Shown: positions 37,998-47,008 of the stretch, one piece after another | How the letters are laid out: every line of letters starts with the position of its first letter | Position numbering within the stretch: position 1 is the first letter of the stretch | Assembly: GCF_022134585.1 (NCBI RefSeq) | Contig: NZ_JAKNCT010000008.1 | Coordinates: 62,001-126,000 of the forward strand | DNA: 64,000 bases | Direction: 5' to 3' | From: Mesosutterella porci | GTDB lineage: Bacteria; Pseudomonadota; Gammaproteobacteria; Burkholderiales; Burkholderiaceae_F | Program-made: the position numbers and the translations under genes | Notes under the pieces: generated by a model | What the model saw: the letters and a program-made list of their open reading frames with translations, nothing else | Database searches by the model: none | What the model was told of the DNA's origin: nothing

Positions 37998-38726
37998 ATG
38001 AGACATAACTCGAGAAACCTCTTTTCATCGCTCACTTTCCATCTTCGTCAGACGCTTGTCGTGCTGGCCGGAGGGATTTTCTGCATTTCCGCCTCAGCCG
38101 CTTCCGCGGCGGACGCTGAAATCCAGAAAGCGCCTCAGGCCGAGGCGGCCGCCGCTGCGGAAGAACCCGCGACCTACCGCAGCCACCTCGCCGATTACGT
38201 GGCGCGCGCCTACAAGGTTCCGCGCGACCAGATCGAGCGCATCATCGACGGCGCAATCGAGGCCGGGCGGCGCAACAACCTCGATCCGCTGCTCATCCTT
38301 TCCATTACGGCGGCCGAGTCCGCCTTCAATCCCAACGCACGCAACCGCAGCTCCGGCGCGAGCGGGCTGATGCAGGTGGTGCCGAAGGTCCACGCGAGCC
38401 GCTTCAAGAAAAAAAGCGGCGGCGTGTTCGACATTGAGACGAACCTGCAGGTGGGCAGCGAGTTGCTGCGCGAGCTGATCGACCGCACCGGGTCGCTGCC
38501 GCGGGCGCTCAAGCTCTATATGGGCGGGGCTCTGCTCTCGCACGACCAGGGATACGGCAACAAAGTGACGCGCGAGCACAGCCGCATGAAGCTCGCCGCG
38601 CAGGGCGACGTCTCCGAGGCGGTGAGCCTTCATCACTCGCGCCGGCCTGCTGAGAGTTTCGGCGACAAGATCTCCGGCACCTTCACCGAGTTCCGCAACT
38701 GGCTCTCGGAGGTGACGGGAGGCTGA
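37998..38726 (+). CDS. Lytic transglycosylase, SLT family
   Basis: A 242-residue secreted murein hydrolase. A signal peptide (about 1-38, hydrophobic 17-33, ASAASAADA cleavage region) precedes an SLT domain. The catalytic Glu107 is in ITAAESAFNPNARN and the SSGASGLMQVVP motif follows. It cleaves between MurNAc and GlcNAc with formation of 1,6-anhydroMurNAc, the product AmpD and Mpl later recycle. It probably begins a three-gene unit with the RNase-fold and membrane protein genes downstream (gaps of 62 and 32 bases). Confidence 0.88.
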   Translation: MRHNSRNLFSSLTFHLRQTLVVLAGGIFCISASAASAADAEIQKAPQAEAAAAAEEPATYRSHLADYVARAYKVPRDQIERIIDGAIEAGRRNNLDPLLILSITAAESAFNPNARNRSSGASGLMQVVPKVHASRFKKKSGGVFDIETNLQVGSELLRELIDRTGSLPRALKLYMGGALLSHDQGYGNKVTREHSRMKLAAQGDVSEAVSLHHSRRPAESFGDKISGTFTEFRNWLSEVTGG

Positions 38727-38788
38727 AGGCGAGCGGCGGGTAAACGCCGCAGCCCCGAGCTCCCGCCGGCGCCCAAGGAAGAGCCGCT

Positions 38789-39229
38789 ATGCTGAAGAAA
38801 CTGCTCGACAGGTCCCGCTCTCTTTTCGGAGCCGGCGTTCTCGCAGTCCTTCTCACCATTGCGATCGCCGCCATCGTCTTTTCGCCCGGCGTGTCTGAAA
38901 AAGGCCGCTGGGGAAGCCTCTGGGGCGCCGCCGAGGAGATTTCGGTGAAGGACCTGCCCCCGGAGGCGCGGGCGAAGCTCGCGGCCATCAAGGCGGGCGG
39001 CCCCTTCGAGTACAAAGACGACGGCCTTGTCTTTCGCAACCGGCAGAAGAAGCTCCCCATCAAGCGGCGCGGGTACTACCGCCTCTATATCGTTCCCACC
39101 CCCGGAGTGAAGGGGACGGGCAAGCGCCGCATCGTAGCCGGCCTCGGCAAGAAGGGCAGCGTCGCGACCAGCGGCGAGTACTGGTACACCTCCGACGACT
39201 ACGAGGTGCTGCACCGGATCCGGGAATAG
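38789..39229 (+). CDS. Guanyl-ribonuclease-fold protein lacking catalytic residues
   Basis: A 146-residue protein with one N-terminal hydrophobic helix (about 15-31), a signal anchor or signal peptide, and a C-terminal domain (56-146) that aligns with RNase Sa/barnase. Shared features are LPPEA, GGPFEYKDDGLVFRNR, LP, GYY, TPG, GKRRIV and WYTSDDY. Compared with RNase Sa as I remember it, Glu54 is Leu99, Arg65 is Thr110 and His85 is Asp137, so hydrolysis looks impossible. No barstar gene is adjacent. It may bind RNA, nucleotides or a protein outside the cytoplasm. Family call is good; inactivity is inferred. Confidence 0.8.
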   Translation: MLKKLLDRSRSLFGAGVLAVLLTIAIAAIVFSPGVSEKGRWGSLWGAAEEISVKDLPPEARAKLAAIKAGGPFEYKDDGLVFRNRQKKLPIKRRGYYRLYIVPTPGVKGTGKRRIVAGLGKKGSVATSGEYWYTSDDYEVLHRIRE

Positions 39230-39261
39230 CCGCCGCACGGCAGGAAACAGGAGAGACGCCC

Positions 39262-39876
39262 ATGTGGGTTCGCACGCTTATCGTCGCTTTCGGGCTTGCC
39301 ATGGGAATCGGGCTGTGCGCCTACGTGGCGCGGCGCCTGATGCGCCTGGGCGGCCGCGGCGCGGCGGGCACCGCGCTGCGCTGGGGGCTCTTTCCGCTCG
39401 CGCTCTTTCTCGTTGCGGCGCCCCTGCTCGCGATGCACGGGCTGCTGCGCGCGATTGCCGGGATGACGCTGCTTGTGGCGGGGCTGTGCGCCATCTGCTT
39501 CTTGGTCGGGCTGGTGATCGGGCTGTGGAAGGAATCGCTTCGAAACGCCGGGCCCTATGTGCTCGACCCCACCATCGCGCTCAACCGGCCGCCCAAGAAA
39601 TTCTTTGCCGCGCTGCTCGTGGTGAGCCTGGCGGGCTTCGCGCCCTGGCTTTTTTCCTACTCCGTGAGCCTCATCCTGCTCGATCTCACCGACCTGAGCC
39701 TTAACTCGCCGAAGCTCGTAGCGGTCTTCGAGGACTTCAGCGCGAAGGTCGCCCCGGCCGGAGCCGTCAGCCTCGCCGCGGCGGCGGTCTCGGGCCTGAT
39801 GTCGCTCGGCTACGACTGGACCCTTGGCGCCGTGATCGAGCGGATCCTCACCGCAAGGGAAAAGCGCCGGCCCTGA
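39262..39876 (+). CDS. Hypothetical multi-pass membrane protein
   Basis: A 204-residue protein with about five hydrophobic segments (residues 3-22, 40-62, 65-88, 112-138, 163-182) and a basic C terminus. I do not recognise a family. It starts 32 bases after the RNase-fold gene and probably shares its transcript. It does not resemble barstar, so it is not the usual cytoplasmic inhibitor of such RNases. It is convergent with rsmE, 24 bases away. Confidence 0.7.
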   Translation: MWVRTLIVAFGLAMGIGLCAYVARRLMRLGGRGAAGTALRWGLFPLALFLVAAPLLAMHGLLRAIAGMTLLVAGLCAICFLVGLVIGLWKESLRNAGPYVLDPTIALNRPPKKFFAALLVVSLAGFAPWLFSYSVSLILLDLTDLSLNSPKLVAVFEDFSAKVAPAGAVSLAAAAVSGLMSLGYDWTLGAVIERILTAREKRRP

Positions 39877-39900
39877 ATAAAGGCTGGCGCCGAGCTGGCC

Positions 39901-40623
39901 TCAGAGGAGGTAGTCGCCCGCGACCGCGTTGGCCGCCGCGAGCGCCGCGAGCCCTGCGGTCTCCGTGCGCAGGATCCTCGGGCCGAGCAGGGCGCGCTCC
40001 CACCCGAGGCTGTCGGCCGCGAGCAGCTCCGAGTCTTCGAATCCTCCCTCGGGGCCGACGGCGAAGGCGGCCGAAGATGCGCCCGAAAGCGCGGGCGCGC
40101 ACCCGGCCGACGGGGCGAGGATGAAGCGCCTTTCGGCGCGCACCCCCGAGAGCATGGCCTCGAGGCTGGGCCACGCCTTCACCGGCGGCAGCACGCTGCG
40201 GCCGCACTGCTCGCAGGCCGCAATGGCGCACGTCTCCAGCTTTTCAAGGCGCTTTCTGAGTTTTTCGCCCGAGAGCCGCGTCACGCAGCGCCGGGCCGGG
40301 AAAAGGTCGATTTCGGCCGCGCCGATCTCGACGGCCTTCTCAACGATCCAGTCGAGCTTCTCGGGAGAAACGAAGGCCTGGGCGAGCGTGAGCCGCAGCG
40401 GGGACTCGAGGCTGCGCTCGAGCGGCTTCGGGTCGAGCAGCGCGGTGCCCCCGCTGCTGAATTCCAGGGAGCCCTCCACGCGCCTGCCGCGGCCGTCAAA
40501 GACTTCCGCCCGGTCGCCGGAGCGCAGCCGAAGAACAATCATCGCATGGTGCGAGGCCTTTTCCGGCAGCTCGATGCGGCCTTCGGCCCAGGGCCCGGGC
40601 ACGTAAAAACGAGGGGTGGTCAA
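39901..40623 (-). CDS. rsmE: 16S rRNA m3U1498 methyltransferase RsmE
   Basis: A SPOUT-class methyltransferase of 240 residues that methylates U1498 of 16S rRNA. The N-terminal PUA-like part has HHAMIVLRLRSGD near residue 25. The knot region has AVGPEGGFEDSE near 188-199 and LGPRILRTETAGLAAL near 212-227, the AdoMet-binding trefoil. It is divergent from tkt across a 166-base gap. Confidence 0.94.
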   Translation of the reverse strand: MTTPRFYVPGPWAEGRIELPEKASHHAMIVLRLRSGDRAEVFDGRGRRVEGSLEFSSGGTALLDPKPLERSLESPLRLTLAQAFVSPEKLDWIVEKAVEIGAAEIDLFPARRCVTRLSGEKLRKRLEKLETCAIAACEQCGRSVLPPVKAWPSLEAMLSGVRAERRFILAPSAGCAPALSGASSAAFAVGPEGGFEDSELLAADSLGWERALLGPRILRTETAGLAALAAANAVAGDYLL

Positions 40624-40789
40624 GTTGAAAACTCCTTTTCCCGGCGGTTGCCGCCCTGGAACCCCGGGGCGCCTTCTGCCGCTAGAGGCCGCCGAAAGAC
40701 ATTAAAATTCCAGGGGACGGGGCGCGGCTCGCCGCCGTTTCCCCCGATCGCAATATTAATTCACCTCTCAGAATCCTTAGCATACAAAA

Positions 40790-42793
40790 ATGCCCAACTC
40801 TTCAGTTTCCCCGCAGCGGCTCGCCTCCGCGATCCGCGCCCTTGCCATGGATGCCGTCCAGAAAGCGAAATCGGGTCACCCCGGCATGCCCCTCGGCATG
40901 GCCGACATCGCCGTGGCGCTCTGGACGCGGCATCTGCGGCACAATCCCGCCGATCCGAAGTGGCTGGGACGCGACCGGTTCATCCTCTCGAACGGGCACG
41001 GCTCCATGCTGCAGTACGCGCTGCTGCACCTCACGGGCTACGACCTGTCGATGGACGACATCCGCGCCTTCCGGCAGCTTGGCTCGCGCACTCCGGGCCA
41101 TCCTGAATACGGCGTGACCCCCGGCGTGGAGACGAGCACGGGACCGCTCGGGCAGGGCATTGCCAACGGCGTGGGCATGGCGCTTGCCGAGAAGATCCTC
41201 GGCGCGGAATTCAACCGCCCGGGCTTCCCCGTCATCAGCAACCGCACCTACGTGTTCCTCGGCGACGGGTGCATGATGGAGGGCATCAGCCACGAGGCCT
41301 GCTCGCTTGCGGGCGTCTGGCGCCTGGGGCGCCTCATCGCGCTGTACGACGACAACGGAATTTCGATTGATGGAAACGTCTCGGGGTGGTTCCGCGATGA
41401 TACGAAGAAGCGATTCGAGGCCTACGGCTGGAAGGTGATCGGGCCGATCGACGGTCACGACATCGACGCGGTCGACCGGGCGCTGTCCGAGGCCGAGTCG
41501 CAGGAGGAGAGGCCGACGCTCATCATCTGCCGCACCACGATCGGCAAGGGCGCCCCGAAGCTCGAGGGCACGAACAAAGTGCACGGCTCGCCTATGGGCG
41601 GGGAGGAGATCGCCGCAACCCGCCGGGCGATCGGCTGGGAGTACGGCCCCTTCGAGATCCCCGAGGATGTCTACAGGGCCTTTGACGCGCGTCCGGCCGG
41701 AGCCCGGCTCGAGGCGGCCTACGACGAGATGTTCGCGCGCTACGAGAAGGCTTATCCGGAGCTCGCCGCGGAGCTGCGCCGCCGCATCGCCGGCGACCTG
41801 CCCGCGGACTACGCCGAAGTGGTGCGCGCGGCCGTCTCCGGGGCGCAGCAGGCCGCCGAGACCGTCGCCACCCGCAAGGCGAGCCAGAAGGCGCTTTCCG
41901 CCATCTGCCCGCACGTGCCCGAGATGCTCGGAGGCTCCGCGGACCTCACCGGCTCGAATCTGACCAACTGGGCCGGGGTCGAGTCTTTCTCGGCCGACCA
42001 CCTCTCCGGGCGGCACATCTCCTACGGGGTGCGCGAGTTCGCGATGTCGGCCATCATGAACGGCATCGCCCTCTACGGGGGGCTCATTCCCTTCGGGGCC
42101 ACCTTCCTCACGTTCTCCGACTATGCGAAGAACGCGATCCGCATGGCCGCGCTCATGAAGATCCGCTCGATCTTCGTCTACACTCACGACTCGATCGGCG
42201 TGGGAGAGGACGGGCCGACCCACCAGCCGGTTGAGCAGACGGCGAGCCTGAGGCTCATCCCGGGGCTGGACGTCTGGAGGCCCTGCGACACGGTTGAGGC
42301 GGCGGTGGCCTGGGGATGCGCGATCGCGAAGAAAGACGGCCCGAGCGCCCTCATCTTCTCGCGCCAGGGCGCCCGCTTCATGCATGAGCAGGGCGACTGC
42401 GCCGAGAGCATCAGGCGCGGCGGCTACGTGCTGCGGGACGCCGAAGGGGCGCGCGCCGTGATCGTCGCGACCGGCACCGAGGTCCAGCTCGCGGCCGACA
42501 TCCAGGCAAAGCTCGCCGAGGAGGGGATCCCCGTCCGGCTGGTCTCCATGCCGTGCACCGAGCGCTTCGACGCGCAGGACGAGGTCTGGAGAAGGAGCGT
42601 GCTGCCCGAGGGGCTGCCGGTGCTCACCATTGAGGCCGGCGTCACGGCCGGCTGGGCCCGCTATCTCGGCGGGCGCGGCAGCTCGATCGGCATCGACCGC
42701 TTCGGGGCTTCGGCTCCGGCCTCGGCCCTGTGGCCGCTCTTCGGCTTCACGGTCGAAAACGGCGTGGCCCGCGTGAAGGATCTCCTGCGCTGA
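40790..42793 (+). CDS. tkt: Transketolase
   Basis: A thiamine diphosphate enzyme of the pentose phosphate pathway that moves two-carbon units between sugar phosphates. At 667 residues it is typical. It has KSGHPGMPLGMADIAVALW near the N terminus, the ThDP/Mg motif GDGCMMEGISHEA near residue 160, and the pyrimidine-domain motif FSDYAKNAIRMAAL near 440. It begins a cluster with gap and pgk (tkt, gap, trmJ, pgk); gap starts 54 bases after the stop. Confidence 0.96.
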   Translation: MPNSSVSPQRLASAIRALAMDAVQKAKSGHPGMPLGMADIAVALWTRHLRHNPADPKWLGRDRFILSNGHGSMLQYALLHLTGYDLSMDDIRAFRQLGSRTPGHPEYGVTPGVETSTGPLGQGIANGVGMALAEKILGAEFNRPGFPVISNRTYVFLGDGCMMEGISHEACSLAGVWRLGRLIALYDDNGISIDGNVSGWFRDDTKKRFEAYGWKVIGPIDGHDIDAVDRALSEAESQEERPTLIICRTTIGKGAPKLEGTNKVHGSPMGGEEIAATRRAIGWEYGPFEIPEDVYRAFDARPAGARLEAAYDEMFARYEKAYPELAAELRRRIAGDLPADYAEVVRAAVSGAQQAAETVATRKASQKALSAICPHVPEMLGGSADLTGSNLTNWAGVESFSADHLSGRHISYGVREFAMSAIMNGIALYGGLIPFGATFLTFSDYAKNAIRMAALMKIRSIFVYTHDSIGVGEDGPTHQPVEQTASLRLIPGLDVWRPCDTVEAAVAWGCAIAKKDGPSALIFSRQGARFMHEQGDCAESIRRGGYVLRDAEGARAVIVATGTEVQLAADIQAKLAEEGIPVRLVSMPCTERFDAQDEVWRRSVLPEGLPVLTIEAGVTAGWARYLGGRGSSIGIDRFGASAPASALWPLFGFTVENGVARVKDLLR

Positions 42794-42847
42794 AGGACTA
42801 ACGATTCAACTCCTGGAAAGTACACGAAAGGACTAAAGGAACCTTAA

Positions 42848-43870
42848 ATGACAATTCGCCTTGGCATCAACGGATTCGGCCGAATCGGCCGCTGCGCGCT
42901 GCGCGCCCTCTACGAGGAGAAGCTCTGGGATGACGTGAAGGTGGTGGCGGTGAATGCGACCGGCCCGATTGAAACCAACCGGCTGCTGCTGCGCCACGAT
43001 TCGACGCATGGCCTGTTCAACGCCGAAGTCGAGGTGGCCGACGGGCGCGACCTCGTCGTGAACGGCGACCGCATCCGCACCTTCTCGACCTACAACCCCG
43101 AGGAGATCGACTGGGGCTCGTGCGGCGTCGACGTGGTGCTCGAGTGCACCGGTAAGTTCCGCACGCGCGACACCGCCGGCGTCCATCTCAAGACCGGTGC
43201 GAAAAAGGTGCTGATCTCCGCGCCTAGCAAGGACGCGGACGCGATGGTGGTGTTCGGCGTGAACGAGGGCATTCTCACGCCCGACATGAAGGTCGTCTCG
43301 AACGGCTCGTGCACGACCAACGGCCTCGCGCCTCTCGCGAAGGCTCTCAACCGCAGGCTTGGCATCGTCCACGGCCTCATGACCACCGTCCACGCGGTGA
43401 CCAACGACCAGGTGCTGCTCGACCGCAACCACAAGGACATCCGCCGCGCCCGCTCTGCGATCGCCTCGATGATCCCGACCAAGACCGGGGCCGCGAAGGC
43501 GATCGGCGTGGTGCTGCCCGAGCTCGCCGGGAAGCTGGATGGGTTCGCGATGCGCGTGCCCACGATGGACGTGTCCTTCGTCGACCTCACTTTCGAGGCG
43601 GCCCGGGAGACGACCCCCGAGGAAGTCAACGCCATCATGAAGGATGAGGCCTCGAAGCCCGACTACAAGGGCGTGCTCGCTTACAGCGACGAAATGCTGG
43701 TCTCCTGCGACTTCTGCCACACGCACGTCTCCTCGACTTTCGACGCGACGCTCACGCGCGTGATCGGCGGACGCTCGAACTTCGTGAAAGTCGGTTCCTG
43801 GTACGACAACGAGTGGGGCTTCTCCTGCCGCATGCTCGACACCGCCCGCGCGATGGCCCTAGCAAAGTAA
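42848..43870 (+). CDS. gap: Glyceraldehyde-3-phosphate dehydrogenase
   Basis: A GAPDH of 340 residues. The NAD-binding [10 protein letters not shown] is at residues 6-15. The catalytic Cys155 is in [12 protein letters not shown], and the substrate loop and NEWGFSCRM lie near the C terminus. A good ribosome binding site (AAAGGA) precedes the ATG. Position after tkt suggests shared control of central carbon flux. Confidence 0.97.
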   Translation: MTIRLGINGFGRIGRCALRALYEEKLWDDVKVVAVNATGPIETNRLLLRHDSTHGLFNAEVEVADGRDLVVNGDRIRTFSTYNPEEIDWGSCGVDVVLECTGKFRTRDTAGVHLKTGAKKVLISAPSKDADAMVVFGVNEGILTPDMKVVSNGSCTTNGLAPLAKALNRRLGIVHGLMTTVHAVTNDQVLLDRNHKDIRRARSAIASMIPTKTGAAKAIGVVLPELAGKLDGFAMRVPTMDVSFVDLTFEAARETTPEEVNAIMKDEASKPDYKGVLAYSDEMLVSCDFCHTHVSSTFDATLTRVIGGRSNFVKVGSWYDNEWGFSCRMLDTARAMALAK

Positions 43871-43988
43871 GGCGCTCTGTGGCCCGGGGGAAAGGCCCCG
43901 GGGCCGCCCGGACGGCCCTCTTCTCCAGCGGAGGGGCGGGCCGCGCCTGCTTTTTCCCTGATTTTTTCCCCTTTGAAGTCTCAAGCAG

Positions 43989-44825
43989 ATGAAGGATTCC
44001 TTTTCGCGCGTGCGCTTCGTGCTCGCCGATCCCAGCATTCCCGCCAATATCGGCGCTGCCGCCCGCGCGGTGAAAACCATGGGCTTCGGCAGCCTCTGGG
44101 TGTCGAATCCCCGGGTGCGGGACTACCGCGAGGACCCGGATGCGGTGCGTCTTTCCACCCAGGCGCTCGACGTCCTGCGCTCGAGTCGCCGGACCGATAC
44201 CCTGAGCGAGGCGCTCGAGGGCGTGCGCTTCGCCTGGGCGCTTTCGGGTTACGACCGGGAGTACGGCCCGCCGATCTGCGGGCTCGAGGAAGCGGCCCGG
44301 TCCTCGGCCCGGATGCTCGCCGATCCCGGGGCCGCGGGCGACATCGCCTTTGTGTTCGGCACCGAGCGCGACGGGCTTGCGAACAGCGAAGTGCTGCTCT
44401 GCCAGGGCATCGCCGCCATCCCCGCCTCGGAGTCGATGACGAGCCTCAACCTCGCGCAGGCCGTGCAGGTCTGCGCCTATGAGATGAGGCGCGCCCTGCG
44501 GCTCGCTTCAGGCGAAGGCGGGACGCTGTTGCCCTGGGAAAAGCGCTTCCGGCGCGCCGCCCCCGCCTCGGCCGAGGCGATGGACGGCTTCATGGGACAC
44601 CTGGAGCGGGCGCTTGAAGCGGTCGGGATGACCGCCCCGGGCGACCCGCATCGGATCATGGAGCGGCTGCGCACGCTTTTTGACCGCGCCGCGCCGAGCG
44701 ATGACGAGGTGGTGCTGCTGAGGGCGATCTGCGCGGCGGTCATTCGTCCGCGGAAGGCCCGCCCGGGGCTGCCGCCGCGGGCGGCAGAGCCTGAAGGCGG
44801 CTGGAAGGCCGGCCGGGCGCGCTGA
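43989..44825 (+). CDS. trmJ: tRNA (cytidine/uridine-2'-O)-methyltransferase TrmJ
   Basis: A SPOUT/TrmH-family protein. The core (about 1-165) has FVLADPSIPANIGAAARAVKTMGF near residue 10, VFGTERDGLAN near 127 and ESMTSLNLAQAVQVCAYE near 150-167, as in TrmJ, which methylates position 32 of several tRNAs. The C-terminal extension (about 180-278) is typical of TrmJ dimers. Its location between gap and pgk is unusual, since these are often neighbours. There are 118 bases of spacing to gap and 119 to pgk. Confidence 0.9.
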   Translation: MKDSFSRVRFVLADPSIPANIGAAARAVKTMGFGSLWVSNPRVRDYREDPDAVRLSTQALDVLRSSRRTDTLSEALEGVRFAWALSGYDREYGPPICGLEEAARSSARMLADPGAAGDIAFVFGTERDGLANSEVLLCQGIAAIPASESMTSLNLAQAVQVCAYEMRRALRLASGEGGTLLPWEKRFRRAAPASAEAMDGFMGHLERALEAVGMTAPGDPHRIMERLRTLFDRAAPSDDEVVLLRAICAAVIRPRKARPGLPPRAAEPEGGWKAGRAR

Positions 44826-44944
44826 GCTGCTGGGCGCCCTGTCCATTTGACGGTGCGGCTTTTACAATAGACGCGCCTGCAAGGGGAGGCCCGCCGCCTC
44901 CCGCTTGATTCCTTTTTCTTCCCACATTTTTACGGGAGTGATCC

Positions 44945-46159
44945 ATGCGGGTCAAAACACTCGAAGAACTGGCCGGGTCCGGCGTGCTCAAAGGCCGCCG
45001 CGTCCTGATCCGAAGCGACCTCAACGCCCCTCACGACGAGGCGGGAAACGTGACTGACGACACGCGTCTGCGTGCTTCTCTGCCCGCCTACCGCATGGCG
45101 CTCGAAGCGGGCGCGGCCGTGATGGTGATGAGCCACCGGGGCCGCCCGACCGAGGGCAGCCTCAGGCCCGAGGACAGCCTCGAGCACGTCGCCGCGCGGC
45201 TCTCGGAGCTGCTCGGCCGCAGGGTGCCGCTCGTGCGCGACTGGCTCGACGGAGTCGAGGTAAAGCCCGGCGAGATCGTTCTCCTTGAGAACTGCCGCTG
45301 CAACAAGGGCGAAAAGAAGAATGACCCGGAGCTCGCGCGGCGCTATGCCTCGCTCTGCGACGTCTATGTGAACGACGCGTTCGGCACCGCGCACCGTGCC
45401 CAGGCTTCAACCGAGGGCGTCGCGCGGGTCGCGAAGGTCGCCTGCGCCGGGCCGCTGCTCGCCCGGGAAATCGACGCGCTCACCCGCGCGGTCGAAGAAG
45501 CGCGCCATCCCCTGATGGCGATCGTGGCCGGCTCCAAGGTCTCCACCAAGCTGACGATCCTCAACCACCTCGCCGGCCGGGTCGACCGGCTTGTGGTGGG
45601 CGGGGGCATCGCCAACACGTTCCTGCTCGCCCGCGGCGCAGCGATCGGCAGGTCGCTGGCCGAGCCCGACCTCGTGCCGGAGTGCCTGATGGTGCTCGAG
45701 ACGCTGAAGTCGAAGGGGGCCGAAATGCCGCTGCCCGTCGATGTGGTGGTCTCCAAGAGCTTTTCGCCCGAAGGCCCGTACCGCACCTGCGCGGTGGGCG
45801 AGGTGGCCGACGACGAGATGATCCTTGACATCGGGCCCGAGTCGCGCCGCGCGCTCGACCGCGAAGTCCGCGCCGCCAGAACGATCGTGTGGAACGGCCC
45901 GGTGGGCGTGTTCGAAATGGAGCCTTTTGCGGGCGGCACGAAGGCGCTCGCTGAATCCGTTGCGGCGGCCACCGCCCAGGGCGCCTTCTCGATCGTGGGG
46001 GGAGGCGACACGATTTCCGCGGTTCGCTCCTTCGGCGTTGCCGACAAGGTCTCCTACATTTCCACGGGCGGCGGTGCGTTCCTCGAATTCCTTGAGGGGA
46101 AGACTCTGCCGGCGGTGGCGGCGCTCGAGGCGAGGGCCGACGATCCGGTGAAGCTCTGA
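44945..46159 (+). CDS. pgk: Phosphoglycerate kinase
   Basis: PGK makes ATP from 1,3-bisphosphoglycerate. At 404 residues it is normal. It has [10 protein letters not shown] at the N terminus, [10 protein letters not shown] (more often MSHLGRP), [11 protein letters not shown], the hinge [13 protein letters not shown] near 200, and [13 protein letters not shown] near the C terminus. TACAAT at 44873-44878 between trmJ and pgk could be a -10, so pgk may have its own promoter. Confidence 0.96.
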   Translation: MRVKTLEELAGSGVLKGRRVLIRSDLNAPHDEAGNVTDDTRLRASLPAYRMALEAGAAVMVMSHRGRPTEGSLRPEDSLEHVAARLSELLGRRVPLVRDWLDGVEVKPGEIVLLENCRCNKGEKKNDPELARRYASLCDVYVNDAFGTAHRAQASTEGVARVAKVACAGPLLAREIDALTRAVEEARHPLMAIVAGSKVSTKLTILNHLAGRVDRLVVGGGIANTFLLARGAAIGRSLAEPDLVPECLMVLETLKSKGAEMPLPVDVVVSKSFSPEGPYRTCAVGEVADDEMILDIGPESRRALDREVRAARTIVWNGPVGVFEMEPFAGGTKALAESVAAATAQGAFSIVGGGDTISAVRSFGVADKVSYISTGGGAFLEFLEGKTLPAVAALEARADDPVKL

Positions 46160-46167
46160 GCAAGAGG

Positions 46168-46188
46168 CGGCCCCGCGCGGCGGGGCCG
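46168..46188 (+). terminator. Hairpin after pgk
   Basis: CGGCCCCG pairs with CGGGGCCG around a 5-base loop, followed after six bases by TTTT. It is a weak terminator candidate for pgk; the T-run is displaced, so efficiency is uncertain. Confidence 0.4.
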
Positions 46189-46234
46189 GACCGTTTTCAC
46201 TCCTCGGCCGGGGAGTGGGAAGGGCGCGGCGCGC

Positions 46235-46906
46235 TTAGTCCTTGCGCGCCTGAGCGGCGCCGCGCCGCTCGAATTTTTTGAGCTGCTGCAGCAGCCAGGC
46301 GACGAAAATCGGTCCGCAGAAGGCGCCTGCGACGCCGATGATCACGATCACCGTGAGGTTGTCGCGGACGATGGGGATGTTGCCGAAAAGGTAGCCCGCC
46401 CCGATGATGCTCACCGCCCAGGCGACGGCTCCGCTGAACGAATAGCATTCAAACCGCGCGGAGGTCATGCCCGCCGCCCCCGCGATGATCGGCACGAAGG
46501 CGCGCACGATGGGCAGGAAGCGACCGAGGAAGACGGTTTTCCCGCCGTGCTTTTCGTAGAAGGCGGCCGCCTTGAAAAGCTTCTCGCGGTTCAGGAAGCG
46601 GAAGTTGTGGGTGTAGATTTTGCCCCCGAACCAGCGCCCGAAGGTGTAGGCCTGGGTGTTGCCGATCACCGCCCCGATCACCACCGCAAGGATGAGTCCG
46701 AAGGGGCTGGAGGTGCCGGCCGCGGCGACCGTGCCCGCGACGAACAGCAGCGAGTCCCCCGGCAGGAACGAAAAGACGAAGACTCCCGTCTCCAGGTAAA
46801 AGATCAGGCAGATGACCGCGTAAATGGTGAGACCGTGGCTGTCGGCAAGGTTCGCAAGGAACCCGTTCATATCGGTAAACAGCTGGCCGATGCTCGCTAA
46901 ATCCAT
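46235..46906 (-). CDS. DedA family (SNARE-associated/VTT) membrane protein
   Basis: A 223-residue inner membrane protein with the DedA motifs: YLETGVFVFSFLPGDSLLF near residue 40 and GRFLPIVRAFVPIIAGAAGM near 130-150, including the conserved acidic and arginine residues. DedA proteins support envelope integrity and proton motive force, and recent work links relatives to undecaprenyl phosphate or phospholipid flipping. It is divergent from mutL. Confidence 0.9.
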   Translation of the reverse strand: MDLASIGQLFTDMNGFLANLADSHGLTIYAVICLIFYLETGVFVFSFLPGDSLLFVAGTVAAAGTSSPFGLILAVVIGAVIGNTQAYTFGRWFGGKIYTHNFRFLNREKLFKAAAFYEKHGGKTVFLGRFLPIVRAFVPIIAGAAGMTSARFECYSFSGAVAWAVSIIGAGYLFGNIPIVRDNLTVIVIIGVAGAFCGPIFVAWLLQQLKKFERRGAAQARKD

Positions 46907-47008
46907 AGAGAACGAACAGAGAAAAGGGCGGATGGATTCCGCAGATTTCCATATGATAACAAGGAAGCGGTCAATAACCCGTTACCGCCGACTCGAGGAA
47001 AGTGACGA

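Noticed and set aside
39262-39876. Barstar-like immunity gene for the RNase-fold protein
   Set aside because: The protein is a multi-helix membrane protein, not the small acidic cytoplasmic barstar fold.
44840-44880. TTGACG plus TACAAT promoter before pgk
   Set aside because: The hexamers are only 11 bases apart, too close for sigma-70; only the -10 candidate was mentioned.
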